From Candidatus Dormiibacter inghamiae (GTDB lineage: Bacteria; Chloroflexota; Dormibacteria; Dormibacterales; Dormibacteraceae), in assembly GCA_016464825.1 (NCBI GenBank), contig JAEKNQ010000038.1, positions 1 to 64,000 on the forward strand: a stretch of 64,000 nucleotides of DNA, read 5' to 3'. Below, piece by piece: positions 49,581 through 57,094 of the stretch. The translations under genes were made by a program, and so were the position numbers. The notes below the pieces were generated by a model. That model saw nothing but the letters and a program-made list of their open reading frames with translations, ran no database searches and was not told the origin of the DNA. How positions within the stretch are numbered: the stretch's first letter is position 1; every line of letters starts with the position of its first letter.

Positions 49581-50080
49581 GCCGGCGGCCGCCCCTGGCC
49601 CTGATCGGCTTCATGGGCTGCGGCAAATCGACAGTCGGCCGCCGGGTCGCCGAGCTGGCGGCGGCGCCGTATTTTGACCTGGACCAGATGCTCGAAGACT
49701 CCACCGGCCTGACCGTCGGCACCTACTTCGCGCGGCATGGCGAGGCGGCATTTCGGGCGCTCGAAGCACGGCTGCTGCCCGAGGTACTCCAGCCTGGAGC
49801 CGTCACCTCGCTGGGGGGTGGCACGCCTGTGCCCGAAGCCAACTGGCGCCTGCTGCAGGAGCGAGCCAGGACCGTCTACCTGGCGGCGCCATTGGTGGTG
49901 TTGCTCGCCCGGGCTGGAAGCCAGGCCACCCGACCGCTTCTCTTGGGGCGAAGCCGGCAGGAGCTGGAGCAGCTCTGGCGCGCCCGGCTGCCACGCTATG
50001 AGGCGGCTCAAGGGCGCGTCGATGCCGCGCGGCCGGTCGAAGAAGTGGCGGAGGAGGTGCTGGCGCTCTGGGACTCGTGA
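49577..50080 (+). CDS. aroK: Shikimate kinase, probable CTG start
   Basis: Phosphorylates shikimate at O3. P-loop GFMGCGKSTVG (about 11-21), DLDQMLE, GEAAFRALE and GGGTPV are intact. The first in-frame ATG is 49613, inside the P-loop strand (the M of GFMGCGKST), and would remove strand beta-1 (PLALIGF). No ATG, GTG or TTG exists between the upstream TGA (near 49531) and 49613. CTG at 49577 forms CTGA with the preceding stop, like the ATGA/GTGA/TTGA couplings elsewhere, and yields a normal 167-residue enzyme. GTGA overlap with aroB. Confidence 0.88.
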   Translation: MSRRPPLALIGFMGCGKSTVGRRVAELAAAPYFDLDQMLEDSTGLTVGTYFARHGEAAFRALEARLLPEVLQPGAVTSLGGGTPVPEANWRLLQERARTVYLAAPLVVLLARAGSQATRPLLLGRSRQELEQLWRARLPRYEAAQGRVDAARPVEEVAEEVLALWDS

Positions 50081-51147
50081 CTGTGCAGCTGGCCGAGCGT
50101 GCCTACCCGGTGTTGATAGGTTCCGGCGCCTTGCTGGAGCTGCCTCGGCGGCTGCGGGAGAAGGCTGTGTCCAGCGCAGTAGTGGTGAGTGACAGCAATG
50201 TCGCGGGCGAGTGGGGAGAAGCTGTGCTGGCAGGCCTGACAGGGGTCGGGATCCGCTCGCAACTCCACGCGGTACAACCTGGTGAACAGGCCAAATCCCT
50301 TTCCGAGTTGAGCCGCGTACTGGACTTCCTGGAGGCGTTCGACCTGGACCGGCGGGGCGTGGTCGTCGCTCTGGGTGGGGGCACCGTGGGCGACCTGGCA
50401 GGCTTCGCCGCCGCCATCTGGCTGCGGGGGGTTCGCTACGTCCAGGTGCCCACCACGCTGCTCGCGATGGTCGACGCCAGTGTCGGCGGCAAGACCGGGG
50501 TCAACAGCGAGCGAAGCAAGAACTCGATAGGCGCCGTCTGGCAGCCGCTCGCGGTGTTCTCCGATCTGACCACACTGCGCACGCTGCCCGAAGCCGAGTA
50601 TCTCACCGCCTTCGGCGAGATCGTCAAGTACGCGGTGAGCCTGGATCGGCACTTGGCCGGCACTCTGAGACACCAGGCGCCGGCCCTCATAGAGCGGGAC
50701 CAGACAGCTCTGGAGTCGGTGGTGACGCGCGGCATCGAGCTGAAAGCCCAGGTGGTCGCGGCTGACGAGAGAGAGGCCGGCCCGCGCGAGGTCCTCAATT
50801 ACGGCCACACTGTCGGGCATGCGCTGGAGATCGCCTCCAACTTTGCCGTGCCCCACGGCCGCGCCGTCGCCTTGGGCCTGCGGGCGGCTGCTCGCCTGGG
50901 CGTCGAGTGCTGTGGCTGCCCCCAATCAGTGGTAGAGGTCCAGGACGAGCTGCTGGCAGCCTTTGGCCTGCCCGGCGACCTGCCGCCTGTGCGAGAAAAT
51001 GAAGTGCTGGCGGCGCTGCTCCGAGACAAGAAGGCCCGCGAGGGCCGGCTCCGCTGGGTCCTGCCCCGAGAGCTGGGCAAGGTTCAGGTTGGCGTGAGGG
51101 TGCCTGCGGCGACAGTCGAGCGCGTGGTCCACGAGGTCCTCTCATGA
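50077..51147 (+). CDS. aroB: 3-dehydroquinate synthase
   Basis: 356 residues; NAD- and metal-dependent second step of the shikimate pathway. Motifs: GGGTVGDLAGFAAAIWLRGV (about 106-125), PTTLLAMVDASVGGKTGVN (about 127-145), the Glu of AFGEIVKY, and NYGHTVGHALE with the zinc His. GTG start coupled to aroK; ATGA overlap with aroQ. Confidence 0.97.
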   Translation: MTVQLAERAYPVLIGSGALLELPRRLREKAVSSAVVVSDSNVAGEWGEAVLAGLTGVGIRSQLHAVQPGEQAKSLSELSRVLDFLEAFDLDRRGVVVALGGGTVGDLAGFAAAIWLRGVRYVQVPTTLLAMVDASVGGKTGVNSERSKNSIGAVWQPLAVFSDLTTLRTLPEAEYLTAFGEIVKYAVSLDRHLAGTLRHQAPALIERDQTALESVVTRGIELKAQVVAADEREAGPREVLNYGHTVGHALEIASNFAVPHGRAVALGLRAAARLGVECCGCPQSVVEVQDELLAAFGLPGDLPPVRENEVLAALLRDKKAREGRLRWVLPRELGKVQVGVRVPAATVERVVHEVLS

Positions 51148-51578
51148 AGCGCCTCCTCGTCGTCAACGGCCCCAATCTGAACCTGCTGGGCGCTCGCGAG
51201 CCGGAGATCTACGGTTCCCTCACCCTCGCCCAAATCGAGGCCCGGATGCAGGAGTGGGCACGGGCCAGAGACTGCGAGCTGCGCTGTTTCCAGTCCAATT
51301 CGGAAGCCGCCATTCTTGACTTCATACAGGCGGAGGCCGGCGCCGCTCAGGGCCTGGTTCTCAATCCGGGCGCCCTGACCCACAGCTCGGTGGCCCTCTA
51401 CGATTGCCTGAGGGCGCTCGCCCTTCCCACAGTTGAGGTCCACCTCTCCAACATCCACGCTCGAGAGGAGTTTCGGTCTCGCAGCATCACAGCGGTAGCA
51501 GCGTTGGGCGTCGTGGCAGGGCTGGGTGCGAGCGGTTACATCTACGCCATGGAGTACCTGATTGATCGAGACGAATAA
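51144..51578 (+). CDS. aroQ: 3-dehydroquinate dehydratase, type II
   Basis: 144 residues, dodecameric class II enzyme. NGPNLNLLGAREPEIYG (about 8-24) with the catalytic Tyr, FQSNSEAAILDFIQ, LNPGALTHSSVAL and VEVHLSNIHAREEFR are all present. Coupled to aroB by ATGA; efp starts 17 bp before its end, the standard aroQ-efp arrangement. Confidence 0.97.
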   Translation: MKRLLVVNGPNLNLLGAREPEIYGSLTLAQIEARMQEWARARDCELRCFQSNSEAAILDFIQAEAGAAQGLVLNPGALTHSSVALYDCLRALALPTVEVHLSNIHAREEFRSRSITAVAALGVVAGLGASGYIYAMEYLIDRDE

Positions 51579-52119
51579 CTTCCGAAACGGCACGGCCTTC
51601 GAGATGGACGGCAAGCTGCTGACAGTGGTCAGTGTGGAGCACATCAAGATGGCTCGAGCCGGCGCAGTCATCAAAGCCAAGCTGAAAAACATCCGCGACG
51701 GCTCCATCTACGAGCAGAGCTTCCGCAGCGGGGATAAGTACAGGACTGTCCGAATCGAGAAGTTGGAAGCCACCTACCTCTACGGGGACGGGGACAACCA
51801 CCACTTCATGGACGCCCAGAACTACGAGCAGCTGGCCCTGGCCAAGGACAAGCTGGCGGACGTCTTGCCCTTCCTGAAGGAGGGCAACTCGGTCAGCCTC
51901 CTGCGCTATGAGGACGAAGTGATAGGAGTTGAGCTGCCGATCACTCTGGAACTGATCGTGGCGGAGACGGAGCCCGGCGTGCGCGGGGACACTGTTTCCG
52001 GCACCAGCAAGCCCGCAACTCTCGAGACGGGCGCCCAGCTGAGCGTCCCGCTGTTCGTCAACCGTGGCGACCGAATCCGCGTGGACACGCGCACCGGCCA
52101 CTACCTCGAACGCGCCTAG
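51562..52119 (+). CDS. efp: Elongation factor P
   Basis: 185 residues in three beta-barrel domains; rescues ribosomes stalled at polyproline. The N-terminus IETNNFRNGTAFEMDG and the C-terminal LFVNRGDRIRVDTRTGHYLER are typical. The loop that enters the peptidyl transferase centre reads HIKMARAGAV, with Arg32 at the tip and Met-Ala replacing the usual Pro-Gly. TTG start inside aroQ. aceK follows behind its own promoter. Confidence 0.96.
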   Translation: MIETNNFRNGTAFEMDGKLLTVVSVEHIKMARAGAVIKAKLKNIRDGSIYEQSFRSGDKYRTVRIEKLEATYLYGDGDNHHFMDAQNYEQLALAKDKLADVLPFLKEGNSVSLLRYEDEVIGVELPITLELIVAETEPGVRGDTVSGTSKPATLETGAQLSVPLFVNRGDRIRVDTRTGHYLERA

Positions 52120-52166
52120 TGGAGGCCGATCTCCCGTGCCTGAGGCAGCCCGCGGGGGCAAAAGCC

Positions 52167-52177
52167 TAACCTAACCT
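52167..52177 (+). promoter_or_regulatory. -10 region (TAACCTAACCT) for leaderless aceK
   Basis: Two overlapping TAACCT hexamers end 7 nt before the ATG at 52185. No Shine-Dalgarno sequence is present. aceK therefore appears to have its own promoter, independent of efp. Confidence 0.5.
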
Positions 52178-52184
52178 GCGGGAC

Positions 52185-53924
52185 ATGGCGGAGCCGACCA
52201 TCAGCCTCTCCGCCAGCCGGCTGGCGAATATAGTCGCCAACGCCGTCTTCAGCGCGTTCGTCATTTACGCCGGTGCCTTCGAGCAGATCACGCGCCGCGC
52301 CCAGGAGAGATTCGTCGAGCGGGATTGGCCGGGCGCCGCTACCGACGCGTCCGAGCGGCTCGATCTATACACAGGGGCGGTGGACGGTGCCCAGAGGCAG
52401 GTGGAGAACATGCTTGCCGAGCGCTCGGCCGAGCGCCTGGTCTGGGCGGGGATGAAGGCCGTCTACTCAGGTCTCATCGCGGGCCGGCAGGATTGGGAGC
52501 TGGCCGAAACGTTCTTCAACTCAGTGACGAGGCGAGTCTTCGCCACCGAGGGCGTGGACGCCAACATCGAGTTCGTCGACTCCGACTTCGCGGTCCCCGA
52601 CGAGGCGCGCGGGGCGGCGCTTTGGAGGACCTACGAGGGTGATGAATGCGCGGCAATCTTGCGCTCCCTGCTCACAGACCTGTGGTTCAACTGCGCGCTC
52701 GCCGATCCAGAGCGCGACGTCCGTCGCGGCGGCGCCCTGCTGCTCGAACAAGTGCGGTCGGCCGGCTTCGGGGATCTGGTCCGACGCGCGGAGGTGATCA
52801 GGGCACCCTTCTTCCGGCGCAAGGGCGCCTATCTGATCGGCCGGCTCACCGTCGGGGACCGCTGCCTGCCGTTCGGCCTCGCCTTTCTCAATTCAGCGGT
52901 CGGCGTCACCTTGGACGCCGTCCTGACCGGGGAGGACGACATCAGCATCGTCTTCAGTTTCACCCGCTCACACTTCTTCATCGACCTGGGGCCGCCTCAC
53001 CAGCTGGTCACGCTCCTAAAGGAGCTGATGCCGAAGAAGCCAGTCGCTGAGCTCTACATCGCCCTGGGTCATCACAAGCACGGCAAGACCGAGCTGTACA
53101 GGGACCTGCTGCGCCATCTGGCTACTTCTGATCGCCGCTTCGAGCGGGCTCCGGGGACACCCGGCACTGTGATGCTGGTCTTCGCGATGGACGGCTACGA
53201 CGTGGTCTTCAAGGTGATCCGCGATCGCTTTCCGGTGGTCAAGCCGGTGACGCCGCAGCAAATTCGTGACAAGTACAGGCTGGTCTTCCACCACGACCGA
53301 GCCGGCCGCCTGGTCGAGGCCCAGGAGTTCGAGCATCTGCAGTTCGACAGCGCCAGGTTCGCCCCCGAGCTGCTGCAGGAGTTCCGGCGCGACGCCGAGC
53401 GCACTGTCGAGCTGGAAGCGGATCGGGTCGTCGTCCACCACGCCTACCTCGAGCGGCGGGTGACGCCCCTCGACTGGTACCTGCGCCAGGCCGACCCGGC
53501 GGCGGCTGCCGCCGCCATCAGCGATTTCGGTCAGGCTATCAAGGACCTCGCGGCCAGCGGCATCTTTCCTGGCGAGCTTCTGCCCAAGAACTTCGGGCTG
53601 ACACGTCACTCACGAGTGGTCTGCTACGACTACGACGAGCTCGGTCTGCTTTCAGAGTTCACTTTCCGGCCCCTGCCCGCCGCCGTCGACGACCAGGATG
53701 AACTCGCCGACGAGGCGTGGTTCGGGATAGGTCCGAGAGACCTCTTTCCTGAGGAGTTCGGACGCTTCCTCGGTCTCACGCCCGAGCAGCGAAAGGCCCT
53801 GGAGGTGCTCCACCGCAATCTCTACGACGTCACCTTCTGGCAGTCCACTCAGGCTTTGGTGCGCAGCGCCGAGATCATTGACATCTTTCCTTACCCGGCG
53901 TCCCGGCGGCTGCCGGCCGGTTGA
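52185..53924 (+). CDS. aceK: Isocitrate dehydrogenase kinase/phosphatase AceK
   Basis: 579 residues, the usual length. AceK phosphorylates and dephosphorylates isocitrate dehydrogenase, steering carbon between the TCA cycle and the glyoxylate bypass. Recognisable blocks: ALGHHKHGKTELYRDLL (about 294-310), PGTPGTVMLVFAMDGYDVVF and KVIRDRFP (about 325-350, ATP Lys), LLPKNFGLTRHSRVVCYDYDE (about 465-485, catalytic Asp pair) and LFPEEFGRFL. All catalytic regions look intact. No aceA, aceB or icd lies nearby. The family is best known from Proteobacteria, so its place between efp and asp23 suggests acquisition or a wider range than usually stated. Confidence 0.92.
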   Translation: MAEPTISLSASRLANIVANAVFSAFVIYAGAFEQITRRAQERFVERDWPGAATDASERLDLYTGAVDGAQRQVENMLAERSAERLVWAGMKAVYSGLIAGRQDWELAETFFNSVTRRVFATEGVDANIEFVDSDFAVPDEARGAALWRTYEGDECAAILRSLLTDLWFNCALADPERDVRRGGALLLEQVRSAGFGDLVRRAEVIRAPFFRRKGAYLIGRLTVGDRCLPFGLAFLNSAVGVTLDAVLTGEDDISIVFSFTRSHFFIDLGPPHQLVTLLKELMPKKPVAELYIALGHHKHGKTELYRDLLRHLATSDRRFERAPGTPGTVMLVFAMDGYDVVFKVIRDRFPVVKPVTPQQIRDKYRLVFHHDRAGRLVEAQEFEHLQFDSARFAPELLQEFRRDAERTVELEADRVVVHHAYLERRVTPLDWYLRQADPAAAAAAISDFGQAIKDLAASGIFPGELLPKNFGLTRHSRVVCYDYDELGLLSEFTFRPLPAAVDDQDELADEAWFGIGPRDLFPEEFGRFLGLTPEQRKALEVLHRNLYDVTFWQSTQALVRSAEIIDIFPYPASRRLPAG

Positions 53925-53965
53925 AAGGGCCGGCCTGGGGGGCAGCCGTGGGCGGTCCCCTCAGG

Positions 53966-53971
53966 TAGCAT
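53966..53971 (+). promoter_or_regulatory. -10 box TAGCAT for leaderless asp23
   Basis: TAGCAT ends 7 nt before the GTG at 53979, with no ribosome binding site. Confidence 0.45.
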
Positions 53972-53978
53972 CGGGGCG

Positions 53979-54320
53979 GTGGCGCAGGCGACTTCCGGCA
54001 GCGTGCGAGTGGCCAACGAGGTCATCGCCAGCATCGCCGCCCTGGCTGCCCGAGAGGTGGAGGGCGTGCAGGACGTGGATCAGTCCAGCGCCAGGCAGCT
54101 GATGGACTGGCTGAAGCGGCAGACTGTGCACAGCGGCGTGCGCGTCGCGCTGGACGGCGAGCGCAAGCTCCATCTCGACGTCTTTCTGACAGTGGTTTCA
54201 ACCGCGGCGCTGCAGGTGGTCGCCGCGCGTGTGCAGGCGAATGTGGTGGAAGCTGTGGAACGCATGCTGGGCCTGGAGGTCGCCGAGGTGAGCGTCTTCG
54301 TCTCCAGCGTCGCCTTCTGA
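53979..54320 (+). CDS. Asp23/Gls24 family envelope stress protein
   Basis: 113 residues. VRVANEVIASIAALAAREVEGV (about 9-30, shown as VRVANEVIASIAALAARE plus VEGV) and the C-terminal VVEAVERMLGLEVAEVSVFV define the family, membrane-associated alkaline-shock proteins of Gram-positives. Normally encoded directly after efp and before nusB; here aceK intervenes. GTG start. Confidence 0.9.
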   Translation: MAQATSGSVRVANEVIASIAALAAREVEGVQDVDQSSARQLMDWLKRQTVHSGVRVALDGERKLHLDVFLTVVSTAALQVVAARVQANVVEAVERMLGLEVAEVSVFVSSVAF

Positions 54321-54397
54321 TGTCATCCGCCACAGCCCTGACCAGACGCCAGATCGAGCTTGTGAAGGGGGCATCAGGTTCCCCTCGACAGTTCTGA

Positions 54398-54829
54398 TTG
54401 CTGCTCGTGGCAGGTTCTCGCCACCGTGCTCGAGAGCTCGCGCTGAAAGCTCTCTTTCAACTCGAGAGCAGCCCCGAAGGGCCCCTGGCCGCTGTCGAGT
54501 ACGTGGCCGGAGAACAGGGTTCCGAGCCCGCCGAGCGGGAATTCGCTTGGCGGCTCGTGGCGGGGGTGCTGGAGCATGGTGAGGAGATCGATAGCCTGAT
54601 CCGAGCAGCCTCCACCAACTGGAGTCCTGAGCAGATGGGCAGGGTGGACCGCACGGTCCTGCGGATCGCCGTCTTCGAGATCCGCTTTGGCGGGGAGGTG
54701 CCGCTGCGGGCAGCGCTCAACGAATCGATCGACCTGGCCAAGACATTCGCAGGCGAGGAGTCGGGCCGTTTCGTCAACGGAGTGCTGGGCCGGATCGTGG
54801 CGGGGGCCGCGCGTGAGGTCCCCAGCTGA
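54398..54829 (+). CDS. nusB: Transcription antitermination factor NusB
   Basis: 143 residues, all-helical. SRHRARELALKALFQLE (about 6-22), DSLIRAASTNWSPEQMGRVDRTVLR split around 65-90, and AALNESIDLAKTFAGEESGRFVNGVLG identify NusB, which joins NusE/S10 for rRNA antitermination. TTG at 54398 is listed; GTG at 54407 may be the true start. The next small gene overlaps its 3' end by 17 bp. Confidence 0.93.
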   Translation: MLLVAGSRHRARELALKALFQLESSPEGPLAAVEYVAGEQGSEPAEREFAWRLVAGVLEHGEEIDSLIRAASTNWSPEQMGRVDRTVLRIAVFEIRFGGEVPLRAALNESIDLAKTFAGEESGRFVNGVLGRIVAGAAREVPS

Positions 54830-55025
54830 GGCCGCCCCCGGACCTGAGCCGGTGGATACGTTGCTCGATCGGCTGGAGGCGGCACTGCAGCGCCTGAACG
54901 ATCCCCGAGCGCCTGTGCAGCAAATTGTCGCCGATTACGAACTGGCGGAGCGCCTGCTAAGGGAGGCGGAAGTCAGACTGGAACAGGCGCGGACCTCGCT
55001 TGGTCACGGTCGGTCAGGCGCTTAG
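54813..55025 (+). CDS. XseB-like small protein (exodeoxyribonuclease VII small subunit)
   Basis: 70 residues, GTG start within the end of nusB. The helical pattern LLDRLEAALQRLNDPRAPVQ followed by DYELAERLLREAEVRLEQA resembles the XseB coiled-coil hairpin, which binds the large subunit XseA. The position after nusB supports this, but xseA, normally adjacent, is absent from the window, so the assignment stays tentative. Confidence 0.55.
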   Translation: MRSPAEAAPGPEPVDTLLDRLEAALQRLNDPRAPVQQIVADYELAERLLREAEVRLEQARTSLGHGRSGA

Positions 55026-55028
55026 AGC

Positions 55029-55448
55029 GTGCAGCGTTACCTGTTACCGGCAGCCGTGGCGTGGCTCATCGCCCAGAGCCTGAAGCTAGGCCTACACACA
55101 GCCAGGCGCCGGCGCTTGGACCTGCGCATTCTGGCCGAGACGGGCGGCATGCCGAGCTCCCATTCGGCGCTGGTCATGGCGCTGACTGCCGCACTCGGCC
55201 GCGTCAACGGCGTGAACTCAGCGGTGTTCGCTGTCGCGTTGGTGCTGTCGATAGTCGTCATGTACGACGCGCAGGGTGTGCGGCGAGCGGCCGGCCTGCA
55301 GGCTTCGGTGCTGAACCGCTTGGTAAATGATCTGATGGCTCAGCGGGGCATCCGCGAGGACCGGCTGCGAGAATTGGTGGGCCACACTCCGGTTCAGGTA
55401 CTGGTGGGCGCGGCGCTGGGCATCGGGATCGGCCTGCTGCCGTTTTAG
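55029..55448 (+). CDS. Divergent PAP2-family membrane protein (YuiD-like)
   Basis: 139 residues, three to four membrane segments. GGMPSSHSALVMALTAALG (about 38-56), then VVMYDAQGVRRAAGLQA and LRELVGHTPVQVLVGAALG are the signature of the DUF212/YuiD family, related to phosphatidic acid phosphatases. Substrate unknown. GTG start three nt after the XseB-like gene. Confidence 0.88.
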   Translation: MQRYLLPAAVAWLIAQSLKLGLHTARRRRLDLRILAETGGMPSSHSALVMALTAALGRVNGVNSAVFAVALVLSIVVMYDAQGVRRAAGLQASVLNRLVNDLMAQRGIREDRLRELVGHTPVQVLVGAALGIGIGLLPF

Positions 55449-56234
55449 TTGCCAGTGGTGACTGGGTCGCGACAGCGGCTGGATCTGGCTCTCGTCAAAG
55501 CGGGAATGGCCGAGTCGCGCAGCCAGGCCCAGGCTCTCATCCTGGCCGGCAAGGTCAAGGTCGGGGAGGAGACTGTGCGCAAATCCGATCGGCTGGTGGG
55601 AGCTCAACCGCTGCAAGTCGTGGCGCCACCGGCGTTCGTGAGCCGGGCCGGCGCCAAGCTGGCCGGAGCTTTGGAGGCTTTCGGGGTGCGAGCGGCAGGC
55701 CGAATCTGTGCAGATGTCGGCGCTTCGACAGGTGGTTTCACCGACGTTCTGCTCCAGCGCGGAGCAGCCCGCGTCTACGCCATCGACGTGGGCAGGGGGC
55801 TGCTGCACTGGCGGCTGCGACAGGATCCCCGCGTCATCGTGCTCGAGCGCGTCAACGCCCGGACGCTGGAGCAACTCCCTGAGCAGCCGCAGTTGGTCGT
55901 CGTGGACGTCTCCTTCATCGGGCTGGAGCTGGTCCTCCCAGCGCTCTGTCGCTGTGCCCCGGGCGCAGAGCTGGTGGTGCTCTTCAAACCTCAGTTTCAG
56001 GTAGGTCGGCGCGAGGTGGGAAAGGGCGGTGTTGTCCGCGACGAAGCTGCCATCGCTGCAGCTCTCGTTCGCTTCCGGGCCTGGTGCGGGGGACAGGGCA
56101 TACCGGTCCTGGGCGAAGTCGTCTCCAGCCTCCCCGGAGCTGAGGGAAATGTGGAAAGACTCCTCCATCTGCGTGCGCCGCAGCGGCCGGGGGCGCCTGC
56201 CGAATCGCGTCCGGCGAATGTCCAGCATGATTAG
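55449..56234 (+). CDS. tlyA: TlyA-type rRNA 2'-O-methyltransferase
   Basis: 261 residues: N-terminal S4 RNA-binding domain (about 5-65, QRLDLALVKAGMAESRSQAQ) and a C-terminal FtsJ-like Rossmann domain with DVGASTGGFTDVLLQRGA (about 88-105), DVSFIGLELVLPAL and FKPQFQVGR. TlyA methylates rRNA in mycobacteria and controls capreomycin susceptibility; some family members are called hemolysins. Start TTG 55449 or GTG 55455/55458. nadK and recN follow, the conserved order. Confidence 0.93.
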   Translation: MPVVTGSRQRLDLALVKAGMAESRSQAQALILAGKVKVGEETVRKSDRLVGAQPLQVVAPPAFVSRAGAKLAGALEAFGVRAAGRICADVGASTGGFTDVLLQRGAARVYAIDVGRGLLHWRLRQDPRVIVLERVNARTLEQLPEQPQLVVVDVSFIGLELVLPALCRCAPGAELVVLFKPQFQVGRREVGKGGVVRDEAAIAAALVRFRAWCGGQGIPVLGEVVSSLPGAEGNVERLLHLRAPQRPGAPAESRPANVQHD

Positions 56235-56237
56235 GAT
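56232..56237 (+). promoter_or_regulatory. -10 box TAGGAT for leaderless nadK
   Basis: TAGGAT lies 6 nt before the GTG of nadK, directly overlapping the tlyA stop codon (TAG, 56232-56234). A separate nadK-recN promoter is likely. Confidence 0.4.
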
Positions 56238-56243
56238 GATCCT

Positions 56244-57086
56244 GTGAAAGAAGCAGTCGGCATCCTCTTCCATCCAGGTGTTGACCGGGACCTACCGGCC
56301 ATCGTCGAGGCCCGCCGGCTCTTGGTCGGATCGGGCTTTGAGTGCTGGGAGGCGCCCCGCGGCGGCAGCCGCCGCCTGTTGAGGTCCCGCACGCGCCTCC
56401 TGCTGACTCTGGGCGGGGATGGCACTCTGCTTTCCGGCGCACGGCTGGCGGCGCCGGCGGGGGTGCCGCTGCTCGGCGTCAACCTGGGCCGGCTCGGCTT
56501 TCTCACTGAGCTTGAGCCGGCGGGGCTAAAGCGCGGTCTGCAGGCCTTCCTGGCCGGACGCTTCCGACTCGAGGAGCGCACAATTTTGCAGGTGTCGGTG
56601 ACCGGGCACGACGGCGCCACGCAGCGGCAGGTGGGCGTCAACGAAGTCGTCATTCAGCGCGGCGCCGACGGCGGTCTGCTCCGGCTCCATATCGGGGTGG
56701 ATTCCGAACAGGTGGGCGTGATCGACGCGGACGGCCTCCTCGTGGCCACTGCCACCGGCTCAACCGCTTACGCCCTGGCGGCCGGGGGTCCGATCCTGGA
56801 GCCCAGCGTCGAGAACCTTCTTCTGGTGCCCATCAATCCTTTCGCGCTCACAGTGCGCCCCATAGTCTTCCCGGGCCGCCATCAGTTGAGCCTGCAGCTG
56901 AGCCGCGCCGCCGGCCTGCTGGCAGTTGACGGGCAGAAAGCCCGCCGGCTGGCCCAGGGCGACAGGATCGAAGTGGCAGCCCATCCCCGGCGTCTCCAGA
57001 TGGTGCGATTGAGCCAGGCTGACCGCTTCTACGGACTGCTGCAGCAGAAGCTCGGCTGGGGCCTGCCGCTGGTGCCTACCCCCTGA
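56244..57086 (+). CDS. nadK: NAD kinase
   Basis: 280 residues; makes NADP from NAD and ATP/polyphosphate. GGDGTLLSGARLAAPAGVPL (about 58-77), GVNLGRLGFLTEL, the NEVVIQRG motif (about 133-140) and TATGSTAYALAAGGPI are present. GTG start. It is followed 8 bp later by recN, as in many Gram-positives. Confidence 0.96.
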   Translation: MKEAVGILFHPGVDRDLPAIVEARRLLVGSGFECWEAPRGGSRRLLRSRTRLLLTLGGDGTLLSGARLAAPAGVPLLGVNLGRLGFLTELEPAGLKRGLQAFLAGRFRLEERTILQVSVTGHDGATQRQVGVNEVVIQRGADGGLLRLHIGVDSEQVGVIDADGLLVATATGSTAYALAAGGPILEPSVENLLLVPINPFALTVRPIVFPGRHQLSLQLSRAAGLLAVDGQKARRLAQGDRIEVAAHPRRLQMVRLSQADRFYGLLQQKLGWGLPLVPTP

Positions 57087-57094
57087 AGCCGGCC

